64,000 nt of DNA from Bacteroidota bacterium (GCA_009773455.1 WSXU01000014.1:68078-132077), one strand, 5' to 3'; counted from the first letter of the stretch, positions 17,587 to 27,418 are shown. Made by a program: numbers and translations. The notes: generated from the letters alone by a model not told the origin.

Positions 17587-19500
17587 ATGATGAACCGAAT
17601 TTTATTTTTTTTCTTTCTGATTCTGATCCCGGCCTGGCTCTCTGCACAGTATAAGGGTGAAACAAGGGAAGGCAGACATCATGCCAAGGCGCTTGCCTTT
17701 TACAATGCTTCTGATTACAAACAGGCCCTCGGTGAGGTTGAAAAAGCACTGAAAATAAACCCTGATTACATTGAATCATGGTTGCTGGCCGGTGATATCT
17801 ATTCCCTCAGGGGACAAAAAGCAGAAGCCATCCGATGCTACTCAAAAGCTGTTACCATTGATCACAATTTCTTTCCCCCTGCGGTGTATATACTGGCCAA
17901 TCTGCAGTTTGAAGAAAGGCTTTATGGTGATTGCATCAGGAACTATGAATGGTATCTTCAATTTCCTAAAGCCAGGCAGGCTGAGAAGAACAAATGCCTG
18001 AAAAATCTGGAGATTGCGCGTTTCAGGAAAACGGCCATGGAACATCCTGTTTCAGTTCATCCCGTCAACCTGGGTGAAGGGATAAACAGTGCAGGTTATG
18101 AATTTGTAAATTATATCAGTCCGGATGCATCAAAGCTTTTTTTCACGCGGAGAATGACCAGCGGAAGCAATCGGGATGAGAACTTTTTTGTGGCTGACCG
18201 GCTGAATGACACAGCATGGCAATCAGCTTATGAACTGGGCCCTCCGGTAAATACCTCAGGAGATGAAGGGGCGTTATGCATTTCGCCTGACGGGCAGTTT
18301 CTTTTTTATTCTGCCTGCAACAGGCAGGATGGTTATGGCAGTTGCGATCTTTTTGTTTCCCGAAAGGAGGGCGATCGCTGGGGAATTCCTCAGAATCTGG
18401 GCCCGGCAGTCAATAGTACAGACTGGGAGTCGCAACCGAGTTTTGCTCCCGATGGCCGTACACTTTACTTTATCAGCAACCGGCCGGGTGGCCTTGGTAA
18501 CAGCGATATCTGGATCAGCCGTTTGGATGATGCAGGCAACTGGTCGGTGCCCGAGAATCCGGGAAGCCCTGTAAACACGTCTGAATCAGAACGTGGTCCC
18601 TTTATCCACCCGGATGGACAAACACTTTATTTCTCTTCGAAAGGTCATCCGGGCATGGGAGAAGGAGATATCTTTTTCAGTAAACTCGGCCAGGATAATA
18701 AGTGGTCAGAGCCGGCAAACCTGGGCTACCCCCTGAATACTGAAGCCGATGAAGTAACCTTTATTGTTGACAATGAAGGTAAATATGCCTATTACTCTTC
18801 AGCTGCCGGTGAGGGATACGGGCTTCAGGATATTTACAGGGTTAATTTACCACAGGAGGCCAGGCCATTACCGGTGACATATATGAAGGGTGTTGTCTCC
18901 GACAGCCTGAGTGGAAAGCTGCTTGCCGCAACTTTTACTCTCACAGGCCTGGAGCAGGGCAACCTGATGGTAAAATCATATTCTGATGCGGTTACGGGTT
19001 CGTTCCTGGTATGTATTCCCGCCGGCAGGCAGTATGCCCTTTCTGTAGAAAAACAGGGTTATCTGTTTTATTCGGTTCATTTTGGAACAGACAGTGTTGC
19101 CGGCATCCGTGAACCCTACCTGAAGAATGTACTTTTAAAACCCATCAGGGAAGGAGAATCGGTGGTACTCCGTAATATCTTTTTCGAAACCGACAGTTCC
19201 CGGTTGTTGCCTGAATCGGAATCAGAACTGGGCAAACTGTTTGATCTGATGAAGCGAAATCCCGGGCTAAAGATTGAGATCAGCGGACATACCGATAATT
19301 CGGGCGGTGAAGCATACAATCAGGTATTATCAGAGAAAAGGGCAGGAGCAGTATTCCTGTATCTGACCCGAAAGGGCATTTCTCCGCAAAGGATAACCTA
19401 TAAAGGATATGGCGCTTCAAAACCGGTTGCGGATAATTCAACCGTGGAAGGCCGTTCGCTGAACCGGAGAACGGAATTCAGTGTTACCGGACTCAAATAA
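17587..19500 (+). CDS. PorE-like protein: TPR + PD40 beta-propeller + CRD + OmpA C-terminal domain
   Basis: I choose the start at 17587 (MMNRILFFFFLILIPAWLSAQ); the track start adds ten residues. About 637 residues. Order: signal peptide, two TPR units (about 25-130), PD40/WD40-like repeats (about 150-430) with ISPDGQFLFYSACNRQDGYG and FAPDGRTLYFISNRPGG, a carboxypeptidase-regulatory-like domain (about 440-520), and an OmpA peptidoglycan-binding domain with EISGHTDNSGGEAYNQVLSEKRA. This is the architecture of PorE, which anchors the T9SS to peptidoglycan. PorE is normally a lipoprotein, but no lipobox cysteine is visible here, so it may be a paralogue. No other por genes are adjacent. Confidence 0.82.
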   Translation: MMNRILFFFFLILIPAWLSAQYKGETREGRHHAKALAFYNASDYKQALGEVEKALKINPDYIESWLLAGDIYSLRGQKAEAIRCYSKAVTIDHNFFPPAVYILANLQFEERLYGDCIRNYEWYLQFPKARQAEKNKCLKNLEIARFRKTAMEHPVSVHPVNLGEGINSAGYEFVNYISPDASKLFFTRRMTSGSNRDENFFVADRLNDTAWQSAYELGPPVNTSGDEGALCISPDGQFLFYSACNRQDGYGSCDLFVSRKEGDRWGIPQNLGPAVNSTDWESQPSFAPDGRTLYFISNRPGGLGNSDIWISRLDDAGNWSVPENPGSPVNTSESERGPFIHPDGQTLYFSSKGHPGMGEGDIFFSKLGQDNKWSEPANLGYPLNTEADEVTFIVDNEGKYAYYSSAAGEGYGLQDIYRVNLPQEARPLPVTYMKGVVSDSLSGKLLAATFTLTGLEQGNLMVKSYSDAVTGSFLVCIPAGRQYALSVEKQGYLFYSVHFGTDSVAGIREPYLKNVLLKPIREGESVVLRNIFFETDSSRLLPESESELGKLFDLMKRNPGLKIEISGHTDNSGGEAYNQVLSEKRAGAVFLYLTRKGISPQRITYKGYGASKPVADNSTVEGRSLNRRTEFSVTGLK

Positions 19501-19672
19501 TCCAGTTTAGAAAACTCAGAACGAAATTCTGATTCTGAACCCAATTTGCCTTAAAAATATCTGCTTTTCCCTGATTTCCGGCAAAAATTGCTGCCTGTTT
19601 CCGCTTTCTGTGCAGGTCGTAAAAACATCATTAACAATTCTGCCATACCCCGGTCATTTCATATCATAATGC

Positions 19673-19680
19673 TACCTTTG
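19673..19680 (+). promoter_or_regulatory. -7 promoter element of the 881-residue protein gene
   Basis: TACCTTTG fits TAnnTTTG, 23 nt upstream of the ATG at 19704. Confidence 0.55.
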
Positions 19681-19703
19681 CACCTTTAGCTTTTATACCG
19701 GTT

Positions 19704-22349
19704 ATGCGTCGACTGCTTACTGCTATCTTATTGTTTTTTGTTCTGCAGCAAACGCAGGGGCAATCCATTTATTCGCTGCAACAGGATGATTCATGGTTGC
19801 TTAAGTATTCAACTTCAAGGAAAGCCGACCCCCCGACCAACCAGGTAATCAAGCAACTGGCACTGGCCCATCTGAAAATACCTGAAAAAACCAGTTTTAC
19901 CTTTTTCTTCAATTATGGTGCCTCCGTGGGATTTCAACAAGGTAATATGCTGGACATCTCAATTTCACTTACGCCATCGATTTGCACCGGAGATGTGGAA
20001 GTGCGTGATTTTGATCTTCAGAATATCCTGATCCCATCAACATGTTCTTTCAGGGTGTCAGTAATACATCCTGTGAATGGGGAGGTATTCACCTCTTTAC
20101 ATGAAAAGGTTCCCCTGTCGGGACTCCTGGCAGGGATTTCGACAGACTCGTTCCCCGATTCACTCTGGTCGGCCGGATGCCGGATTTCCGTTGATTTCAG
20201 GGGGTTTTTATTTGATGAAGCCTCTTATCTCCGGATTGAGAAGGAATTATATGCCATCCGAGATTATGATGCTGCATCTGCTCTGGCCGATACACTTGAA
20301 AAGAAAATCAGAAAGGCCCGGATCCGTCTGCATACACCCGGTGAAGCCTTCAGGACCTATGTATTCTGTAAAAAAAGCATGCTGCTGCTGAATGAAGCCT
20401 TAAAGACCCGGACGGAGATCGTACCAGGAAACGACCCTCGCGGTTTATTAGCCAAAGTTCCAGTTGTCGGGTTTCAGTTTAAGGATCTGACTGAGTTTTT
20501 CATTTCAGATGGTATAGACGGCCCTGCATCAGGCAATCTTTACCTGAATCAGGCGAAAAGTTTTAGTCTGGCTTTGAATGATGCGCTGGAACTTTCCCAA
20601 AAGGTAGATTATTACAGCAGCCCTTTCTATTACCGGCTTTTTTCAAACAGTACTTCTGCTGGTCAGTTGCACGATGCAGCTGAAGAAGTGGCAGCTTTTT
20701 CCAGGATTCATAAACTGGGAGCGGTGGATTTCGGATTATTTTCCAGAAGGATAGTAGATGAAGACATCCGCAACGGCGAAATTCTCATGCAGGAGGGGAG
20801 ATTTGCCGAAGCTGTTGATCTGTTAAACGCCGGCCATCGGTTCTGTAGCGTAAATCCTACAGTGAGTATTCCTGAAAAATTAAAGAATGCTTTGTTAAAA
20901 GCCCGCAGCGGGCTTACATCTTCCTATATCAGGATAGTTCAGAAGGCGCTGGATAACAATCTGCCAGGCCTGGCAGACAAGTATCTGACTGAAGCCATGA
21001 AATATGCGGCCAAAAATGGCATGACCGCTGCTGATTCTGCCGGCTTTGCCGGGCTTTACGGTTTACTGACAGGAAAGAATATTCAGGCAGGCTATCAATA
21101 CCTTAATGAAGGGAATTTTCAATCAGCACTGGCTGAATTTGACAAAGCAATTGTCATTGCCGCCCAGTTTAATCTTTCCCGGGTGCTAAGCCTTGCCGGT
21201 GATGGACAACAAAAGGCAGTAGGTTATCTTTACAGGGACTTATTCCGAAAGTCAGTAAAGGCGCTGGATGAAGGAAACCCGGAACTGGCAAAAATCAGGT
21301 TAAAAGAAGCCATTGATTTTGCAGAAGGATATCCGGGTTATCGTCCCGATCCGGTTTCAATTGATAGTCTGAATACGCGGATAGCCATGGTTTCTTACCA
21401 TTCCCTGTTGCGTCAGGCAGCTGAACTGGTGAAGGTTTCCGATATGGAACCGGCCGTTGAACTGCTGCTGAAGGCTGCAACACTGAGCAGGGAGAGGTGG
21501 ATACTGAATACTGCAATCTTTGATTCGCTGGTCATGAAAGCGGGGTCATCCAGGGTGAATGCCCTTTTATCAGAAGGCCGGTTGAAACTATGGGCAGGAG
21601 AACCAGAAAGGGCATTGGAACTTGCCGGTGAAGCCACACAGCTTATTTCTGCACTTGGTCTCGGAGGTCGTCAGGATATCAGGGACCAGTATGCATTGCT
21701 GATGCAGGTCGCTGATGAATCACTCTGCAGCCGGATTAAGGGTGAACTGACTTCCCTGATCAACCGGGCAGGTGAGGCATTCAGGCAGAATAAATTCAGC
21801 GATGCAGGCGGATTGGTGTTTCAGGCCCGGGAGATGATCTATTCGAAGGCATCCTGTGGTTTGAATACCCTGGAGCTTAATAAATTGACAGCTAAGTATG
21901 AACATCCGGTCCGCTGGAGTGAGTTGGTCAGGAGTGCGGGCGACCTTATTTCGGCTGGCGATTACACCAGGGGAATAGAGACGATGCAGCAGGCCGGGGC
22001 TCTTTTCAATTATTATCGCCTCGATACACTCGGCCTGGTCAACACCGGATTGTTTGAACTGGCCATGTCCAACGGTCATATTCCGCTGATCAGGCACGCT
22101 ACCGGTCATTACATTACCCGAGGTGGTTATGATCAGGCCCTGCAATTGCTCGACAGAATGCGCCTTGCCGGAGCCACTCCTGCTGAGACCAATGAACTTC
22201 AGGAGAGCCTTGCCCGGGTGCTTGCTGAGCGAGATTTGGCTGAAACTGATATGCTTGACCTGAAAGTAATGCTGAAAGTCTATACAAACAGCGATAAATG
22301 GTACAAACGATTTGCTGAGGTATACCGCTATCACGTCGGGAATAAATGA
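19704..22349 (+). CDS. Large periplasmic/secreted TPR-like repeat protein of unknown function
   Basis: 881 residues. The signal peptide MRRLLTAILLFFVLQQTQGQ precedes an N-terminal beta-rich region (about 20-170). From about 180 onward the chain is almost entirely helical, with repeated degenerate TPR-like pairs such as GYQYLNEGNFQSALAEFDKA and GRFAEAVDLLNAGHRF. There is no T9SS sorting domain and no outer-membrane barrel signature, so it is probably periplasmic. I do not recognise the family. It follows the PorE-like gene by 203 nt on the same strand but has its own promoter motif. A role in envelope assembly is suggested by position only. Confidence 0.7.
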   Translation: MRRLLTAILLFFVLQQTQGQSIYSLQQDDSWLLKYSTSRKADPPTNQVIKQLALAHLKIPEKTSFTFFFNYGASVGFQQGNMLDISISLTPSICTGDVEVRDFDLQNILIPSTCSFRVSVIHPVNGEVFTSLHEKVPLSGLLAGISTDSFPDSLWSAGCRISVDFRGFLFDEASYLRIEKELYAIRDYDAASALADTLEKKIRKARIRLHTPGEAFRTYVFCKKSMLLLNEALKTRTEIVPGNDPRGLLAKVPVVGFQFKDLTEFFISDGIDGPASGNLYLNQAKSFSLALNDALELSQKVDYYSSPFYYRLFSNSTSAGQLHDAAEEVAAFSRIHKLGAVDFGLFSRRIVDEDIRNGEILMQEGRFAEAVDLLNAGHRFCSVNPTVSIPEKLKNALLKARSGLTSSYIRIVQKALDNNLPGLADKYLTEAMKYAAKNGMTAADSAGFAGLYGLLTGKNIQAGYQYLNEGNFQSALAEFDKAIVIAAQFNLSRVLSLAGDGQQKAVGYLYRDLFRKSVKALDEGNPELAKIRLKEAIDFAEGYPGYRPDPVSIDSLNTRIAMVSYHSLLRQAAELVKVSDMEPAVELLLKAATLSRERWILNTAIFDSLVMKAGSSRVNALLSEGRLKLWAGEPERALELAGEATQLISALGLGGRQDIRDQYALLMQVADESLCSRIKGELTSLINRAGEAFRQNKFSDAGGLVFQAREMIYSKASCGLNTLELNKLTAKYEHPVRWSELVRSAGDLISAGDYTRGIETMQQAGALFNYYRLDTLGLVNTGLFELAMSNGHIPLIRHATGHYITRGGYDQALQLLDRMRLAGATPAETNELQESLARVLAERDLAETDMLDLKVMLKVYTNSDKWYKRFAEVYRYHVGNK

Positions 22350-22388
22350 TATTTTCCGGATACAGGGAACCTGATTCGATTGTTTTCC

Positions 22389-22396
22389 TATGTTTG
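22389..22396 (+). promoter_or_regulatory. -7 promoter element of pepE
   Basis: TATGTTTG matches TAnnTTTG, 50 nt before the pepE ATG. Confidence 0.5.
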
Positions 22397-22446
22397 TATA
22401 TATAATTCTGATGACATAAATTTATTGCAACCTAAATAATCAAAAT

Positions 22447-23157
22447 ATGAAACTGCTACTTATCAGTAATTCTACCAATGCAGGCGAGGAATACCTTGGC
22501 TGGCCGCGTAATGATATCAGGATTTTCCTTGAAGGAACCGGTGTGAAAAGAATCCTTTTTATTCCCTATGCCGGTGTTTCGGTCAGCTATGATGCCTATG
22601 AAGCAAAGGTTAAGGCTGTGTTTGACCAACTTGGTTATGATCTTTATTCCATCCATCATGAAGCGGACCCGGTTTATGCCGTTTCACAGGCTGAAGCTAT
22701 TGCTGTTGGCGGAGGCAATACATTCCATCTCGTACATGAGTTGCATCGTACAGGTGTGATGCAGGCCATCAGGGGCAGGGCTCTTGCCGGTATCCCCTAT
22801 ATGGGCTGGAGTGCAGGTTCCAATGTTGCATGCCCATCACTGCGTACGACAAACGATATGCCCATCATTCAACCCGAAAGTTTTAATTGTATGGGTCTTG
22901 TTCCTTTCCAGATCAACCCCCATTATCTGGATGCTCATCCCGAAGGACATGGAGGCGAAACCCGTGAACAGCGGATAGAGGAGTTTCTCTGCGTAAATCC
23001 GAAGATTTATGTGGTCGGATTGCGGGAAGCAACTTCGCTGATCTATGAAAATGGACAGTTGATGCTGGTTGGGCGTCACCCGATGCGTGTATTCCGCCAG
23101 GGGAGTGCTCCACGTGAGGTCCTCCCCGGTTCGGATGTTGACTTTCTGATGATCTGA
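22447..23157 (+). CDS. pepE: Dipeptidase E (alpha-aspartyl dipeptidase)
   Basis: 236 residues, close to the E. coli enzyme. The N-terminus MKLLLISNSTNAGEEYLGW and the nucleophile elbow YMGWSAGSNVACP (Ser in GWSAGS) are family S51 hallmarks. AVGGGNTFHLVHELHRTG carries the preceding conserved loop. QINPHYLDAHPEGHGGETR matches the substrate-binding region of PepE. The enzyme hydrolyses dipeptides with N-terminal aspartate in the cytoplasm. Monocistronic by spacing, with a promoter motif upstream and sod 141 nt downstream. Confidence 0.93.
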   Translation: MKLLLISNSTNAGEEYLGWPRNDIRIFLEGTGVKRILFIPYAGVSVSYDAYEAKVKAVFDQLGYDLYSIHHEADPVYAVSQAEAIAVGGGNTFHLVHELHRTGVMQAIRGRALAGIPYMGWSAGSNVACPSLRTTNDMPIIQPESFNCMGLVPFQINPHYLDAHPEGHGGETREQRIEEFLCVNPKIYVVGLREATSLIYENGQLMLVGRHPMRVFRQGSAPREVLPGSDVDFLMI

Positions 23158-23298
23158 TCGCGTTTGACCTGTTTAATGAAATGCAATCAGATTGTTTGAC
23201 AGCTTCTTTTTACCGGAAGACAGATGATGCATAGCAGTCCTGTTTATTAAAGTTTTATGTGTAACTTTATTCAGAAATAACCCCAAAAACCAATTGTC

Positions 23299-23871
23299 AT
23301 GAAATTTGAATTACCTCCGCTTCCTTATGCACCGCAAGCACTAGAGCCGGTGATCAGTGCCAATACCATCAGCTTCCACCATGGTAAACACCACCTGGCT
23401 TATGTCAATAACCTGAACAACCTGATTCCGGGAACACGTTTTGAAAACAGCACCCTCGAGCAAATCATTCTGGAAGCTGAAGGTGGTATTTTTAACAATG
23501 CAGCCCAGGTCTGGAATCATACTTTCTACTGGGAAGGTCTTGGCGGCAAGGGAGGAGCTCCAACCGGCAAACTGCTCCAAATGATCAACGATGCATTCGG
23601 GTCGTTCGACCAGTTTAAAGTTCTGTTTGCTGATGCAGCCGTCAAGCAGTTTGGTTCAGGCTGGGCCTGGCTGGTGGTTGATGCCGCCGGTAAACTTGTT
23701 ATTACAGCTACGTCCAATGCCGGGAATCCGTTGCGTGAAGGTCTGAAACCCATCTTTACCTGTGATGTATGGGAACATGCCTACTACCTCGATTTTCAGA
23801 ATCGTCGTCCCGATTACGTGAAGGCTTTCTGGGATATAGTTAACTGGGAGAAGGTGGCTGAAAGGCTTTAG
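23299..23871 (+). CDS. sodB: Fe/Mn superoxide dismutase
   Basis: 190 residues. Metal ligands are recognisable in FHHGKHHLAYVNNL, VWNHTFYW, DVWEHAYYLDFQNRRPDYV. These supply two N-terminal-half histidines, an aspartate and a further histidine. The active-site glutamine/glycine context FGSGWAWLVV is typical of the Fe or cambialistic group common in Bacteroidota, though Fe versus Mn is not certain. It dismutates superoxide in the cytoplasm. The gene stands alone, convergent with the metal-efflux operon. Confidence 0.95.
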   Translation: MKFELPPLPYAPQALEPVISANTISFHHGKHHLAYVNNLNNLIPGTRFENSTLEQIILEAEGGIFNNAAQVWNHTFYWEGLGGKGGAPTGKLLQMINDAFGSFDQFKVLFADAAVKQFGSGWAWLVVDAAGKLVITATSNAGNPLREGLKPIFTCDVWEHAYYLDFQNRRPDYVKAFWDIVNWEKVAERL

Positions 23872-23969
23872 CCGGACTTAATTGAGTGTTAAGTTCACAC
23901 GCAGGTAATAAGTGAGTTTAAATCTTATGTATTGCCTTCTGATTATAGCGAAAAGGCCCTTTTCTCATT

Positions 23970-24182
23970 TCAGATGACGATGGCTTCATAACCGGCATTT
24001 TTAAAAGCCGTGATGATGCTGTCAACTGTTTCCGCTGTTTCTACTTCGGTATTCATTAGCCTGTCGGGAGATGTGAGGTTCACTTCCCATTTCTTTAACC
24101 CTTCGATGGCGTTGAGCGAAGGTGTAACAGCGGAAATGCATCCGTTGCATTTCAGGTTGGTTTTGAACTTTATGATTTCCAT
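23970..24182 (-). CDS. Heavy-metal-associated (HMA) domain protein, CopZ-like metallochaperone
   Basis: 70 residues, a single HMA domain. The metal-binding CxxC is in LKCNGCISAV near the N-terminus, though the usual GMTC context is replaced by LKC. The remaining beta-alpha-beta pattern, ending in FKNAGYEAIVI, is normal. It probably hands Cu(I) or another soft metal to the P-type ATPase two genes upstream. It lies 57 nt after the CDF transporter gene on the same strand, as the last gene of the copA operon. Confidence 0.85.
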   Translation of the reverse strand: MEIIKFKTNLKCNGCISAVTPSLNAIEGLKKWEVNLTSPDRLMNTEVETAETVDSIITAFKNAGYEAIVI

Positions 24183-24239
24183 TGTTTGAAATTTTTATTA
24201 TTTTTAATACTGGGCTGGAGTATAATCACCGGTCCTTTT

Positions 24240-25160
24240 TTATTCAGGGTTTAATCTGCAGAATTCATCGTGGCTGTCGATTTCGATGGTAACATAACCA
24301 AAGCCATACAAGGCAAGCTGTTTGCGCACCCTTTCCTTGATGGCGGGATATTCGGCTGCTGTTACCCCGGGCCTGGTTACCAGGTGGAGCGTATACACAT
24401 GGATGCTTCCGTCGATGGTCCAGGTTCTCACATCGTGAAAGCTCTCAACACCCGGCACCGACATCAGGCTTTTCTCCAGTTCCTGCCTGTTGGTGATTTC
24501 AGGAATGGCCTGAAGGAAAATCCGGAGCGTATCACGAAGATTCCTTCCTGCATTGTAAATGATATAAACAGCGATCATTACACCAAGTAACGGATCTATC
24601 CATCCCAGGCCTGTCAGTTTCATTACAATGGCACCGGAGAGTACTGCAATCCAGCCCAATGTATCTTCAAGCAGGTGAAGTCGAACAACCCGCTGATTCA
24701 GCGATTTTCCGCCTTTCAGTTTTAGTACGGCAGCCCCGTTAAAAACGATTCCAAGAACAGCCAGCCATATCATACCGGTTTCATTCACAGTGCCCGGATT
24801 CAATATCAGTGGCAATGCCCGGCTAAGCACGAAAGCAGATGCCGCAAGCAGGAATACCGAATTAATCATGGCAGCCAGCACCGGAAACCGCTTGTATCCA
24901 TAGGTATACCGACTGTCAGGTTTGCGTCTTGCCAGACGTTCGGCATACCAGGCAAGACCGAGTGAAAAAGTATCCCCAAGGTCATGCACGGCATCTGAGA
25001 TAATGGCAATGGAGTTGGTGAACAGTCCGCCAGTAATTTCGATGACTGTAAAAACCGCGTTCAGGAAAAAGGCAATGGCCAGATTCTTCTGCTCATCGTT
25101 CTGAACGACAGTCTGATCGCTGTGGTTGTGATGGTAATGCAGATGGTCTTTTTCTGACAT
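24240..25160 (-). CDS. Cation diffusion facilitator (CDF) transporter
   Basis: 306 residues with six transmembrane segments and a cytoplasmic C-terminal domain of the CDF type. The His-rich start HLHYHHNHSDQ, the metal-site motif DAVHDLGDT in TM2 and HLLEDTLGW in TM5 are typical of CzcD/ZitB-like exporters. It expels Zn(II), Co(II), Cd(II) or related ions by proton antiport at the inner membrane; the His/Asp pattern favours zinc, as an inference. The start codon lies 7 nt after the copA stop, so the two genes are translationally close and cotranscribed. Confidence 0.93.
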   Translation of the reverse strand: MSEKDHLHYHHNHSDQTVVQNDEQKNLAIAFFLNAVFTVIEITGGLFTNSIAIISDAVHDLGDTFSLGLAWYAERLARRKPDSRYTYGYKRFPVLAAMINSVFLLAASAFVLSRALPLILNPGTVNETGMIWLAVLGIVFNGAAVLKLKGGKSLNQRVVRLHLLEDTLGWIAVLSGAIVMKLTGLGWIDPLLGVMIAVYIIYNAGRNLRDTLRIFLQAIPEITNRQELEKSLMSVPGVESFHDVRTWTIDGSIHVYTLHLVTRPGVTAAEYPAIKERVRKQLALYGFGYVTIEIDSHDEFCRLNPE

Positions 25161-25167
25161 AGTCTTC

Positions 25168-27378
25168 TCAGCTTTTACGTAACCTCAGACTGTTGGTAAC
25201 AACCGAAACGGAACTCAATGCCATGGCAGCGCTGGCAATCATCGGATCAAGCATCTGGTTGGTCAGGAAGAAGAAAGCGCCTGCAGCCAGCGGCAATGTG
25301 AGTATGTTATAAAAGAAAGCCCAGAACAGATTTTGCCGGATAATTTTATTGGTCATCCTTGAAAGCGTAATGGCATCAACAATCTGATGAAGGCTTGATC
25401 CTGTAATAGTGATCGCTGCCACAGCCATTGAGGCATCTGAGCCACTGCCCAAGGCTATACCCACATCGGCCCGGGCCAGGGCGATGGTATCATTGATCCC
25501 GTCGCCTGCCATGGCAACATGTTTTCCTTCGGCCTGAATCTGTCTGATTCTGTCCGCTTTTCCTTCCGGACTCAGGCCTGAATCAAAATGCTCAATGCCG
25601 GTGAGCAGAGCGGTCTTCTTAGCCACAGTTTCATGATCGCCGGTCATCATAACAACTTCAATACCCATCGACCGCAGAGCGGTAACTGCTGGTGCTGAAC
25701 TTTCGCGTACCTGGTCGCTGATGGCGGCTACAACCAGCAATTTTTCGCGCGAAGCAAAAACGTTAAGCGAGTAAGATTCTGATTCCAGTTCACGGATCAG
25801 GGCTTTTTCATTTTCCTTCAGAGGGATCCCTTCTGATTCAATCAGGCCAGGATTACCGGAAAAATACTGCTGTTCATTATACCAGCCGCTGATTCCTTTT
25901 CCAGGAATATCCCTGAAATCAGTAAAATTCACCGGAACGGCATCAGGATTCCGTAGTCCTGAGGTGATGGCTGCTGAAAGAGGATGCTGCGAAAGCCTTG
26001 ATAATCCGGCATACAGAGGATGGGTTTCGTCAGGATTGCCGAAATCGGTTATTTTTTCAACCACAGGATTGCCGGTGGTAAGGGTCCCGGTTTTGTCAAT
26101 GACCAATACATCCGTTTTACCGGCCAGTTCTATTCCTGAAGCATCCCTGAAGAGAATTCCTTTGGTGGCACCCCGGCCAATCGCGACAATCAGTGCTGTA
26201 GGTGTGGCCAGTCCGAGAGCACACGGGCAGGCGATGATGAGAACACTGATGGAGGTAACAATTGCATAAGTGATAGAAGGTTCAGGGCCTGCAAAGAACC
26301 AGGCGGCAAAGGTAATCAATGCCACTACGATCACCACCGGAACAAATATGGCCGAGATACGGTCAACAAGTTTCTGGACCGGGGGTTTTGAAGATTGTGC
26401 TTCCTCCACCATGCCTATGATCCGGGCCAAGACAGTTTCATTCCCCGTTTTAAGGGTACTGAGTGTAAATGAACCCTGCTGGTTTAACGTTCCGGCGAGT
26501 ACTTTATCCCCGGCTTTTTTGAAAACAGGCAATGGTTCACCACTCATCATACTCTCTTCAATCCAGGAACTGCCTTCCACAATTACTCCGTCAACCGGGA
26601 TGGTATTCCCGGGTCTGATCAGCAACAGGTCGCCGGAAACAATTTCTTTCAATGAAACAGTCATTTCCTTTCCTTCCTTCAGGAGGGTGGCAGTCTCAGG
26701 CTGCAGTGTCATCAGATTTCTGATGGCTGCCGATGCCCGGGTACGGCTCCGGTCTTCGAGGTATCTTCCAAGCAGGATCAGGGTAATGATGACCACCGCA
26801 GATTCGTAATACACATGCGACGAAAGGCCGTTCGCTGAGAACCATTCAGGAATTATAGTATTGAAAAGACTGATGACGAATGCTGCCCCGGTTCCCATGG
26901 CCACCAGGGTATCCATACTGGTCTGCCCTTTCAAGGCAAGGTTCCAGGCGGTTGTATAAAATGAGCTACCGGCATAGAAAATAACGGGTAAACTCAGGAC
27001 CAGAAATAACAACTGCATCCATTGCCCCGGGTGATGGACCGTCATGGACAGTATAAACACCGGTACCGAAAAAAGAAGAGATATAAGCAACTTACGCTTT
27101 AATTCTTCCAATCGTTTATTTTCCAGTTTTTCAAAAACTACCAGCTTGTCTGCTGAATCAGCTATGAGGTCGTAACCAATGCTTTTCAGGCTGGACTGCA
27201 GGACTTCAAGGCCAATAATGTCAGGCTGATAAGTCAGTCTTACCGACTTTGCGGCATAATTCACTGAAGCTGATAATACGCCCTTCCGGGATTTCAACAT
27301 ACTTTCAGCGCTCACCGCACAGGCGGCGCAACTCATGCCACTTACCGGTAATGTCAGATCTACTGTTAAAGATTTCAT
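25168..27378 (-). CDS. copA: Copper-type P1B ATPase
   Basis: 736 residues. One N-terminal HMA domain with GMSCAACAVSAES, eight predicted transmembrane segments, the CPC motif in ACPCALGLATPTAL, the phosphorylation site DKTGTLTTG, the P1B His-Pro in LSQHPLSAAI, and the hinge MAGDGINDTIALARADVG. These point to the Cu(I)/Ag(I) exporters (P1B-1). It is the first gene of a minus-strand operon with the CDF transporter and the HMA protein. A perfect 9-3-9 dyad starts 20 nt before the ATG and is a likely operator. No regulator gene lies adjacent. Confidence 0.95.
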   Translation of the reverse strand: MKSLTVDLTLPVSGMSCAACAVSAESMLKSRKGVLSASVNYAAKSVRLTYQPDIIGLEVLQSSLKSIGYDLIADSADKLVVFEKLENKRLEELKRKLLISLLFSVPVFILSMTVHHPGQWMQLLFLVLSLPVIFYAGSSFYTTAWNLALKGQTSMDTLVAMGTGAAFVISLFNTIIPEWFSANGLSSHVYYESAVVIITLILLGRYLEDRSRTRASAAIRNLMTLQPETATLLKEGKEMTVSLKEIVSGDLLLIRPGNTIPVDGVIVEGSSWIEESMMSGEPLPVFKKAGDKVLAGTLNQQGSFTLSTLKTGNETVLARIIGMVEEAQSSKPPVQKLVDRISAIFVPVVIVVALITFAAWFFAGPEPSITYAIVTSISVLIIACPCALGLATPTALIVAIGRGATKGILFRDASGIELAGKTDVLVIDKTGTLTTGNPVVEKITDFGNPDETHPLYAGLSRLSQHPLSAAITSGLRNPDAVPVNFTDFRDIPGKGISGWYNEQQYFSGNPGLIESEGIPLKENEKALIRELESESYSLNVFASREKLLVVAAISDQVRESSAPAVTALRSMGIEVVMMTGDHETVAKKTALLTGIEHFDSGLSPEGKADRIRQIQAEGKHVAMAGDGINDTIALARADVGIALGSGSDASMAVAAITITGSSLHQIVDAITLSRMTNKIIRQNLFWAFFYNILTLPLAAGAFFFLTNQMLDPMIASAAMALSSVSVVTNSLRLRKS

Positions 27379-27397
27379 GGTGTCGATAGAGTCAGCT

Positions 27398-27418
27398 AAT
27401 TTAGAACATTTCTAAATT
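27398..27418. promoter_or_regulatory. Perfect dyad upstream of copA, candidate metal-responsive operator
   Basis: AATTTAGAA-CAT-TTCTAAATT is a perfect 9-bp inverted repeat with a 3-bp centre, 20 nt upstream of the copA start codon. It is too AT-rich and too tightly spaced to look like a terminator. Confidence 0.55.
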
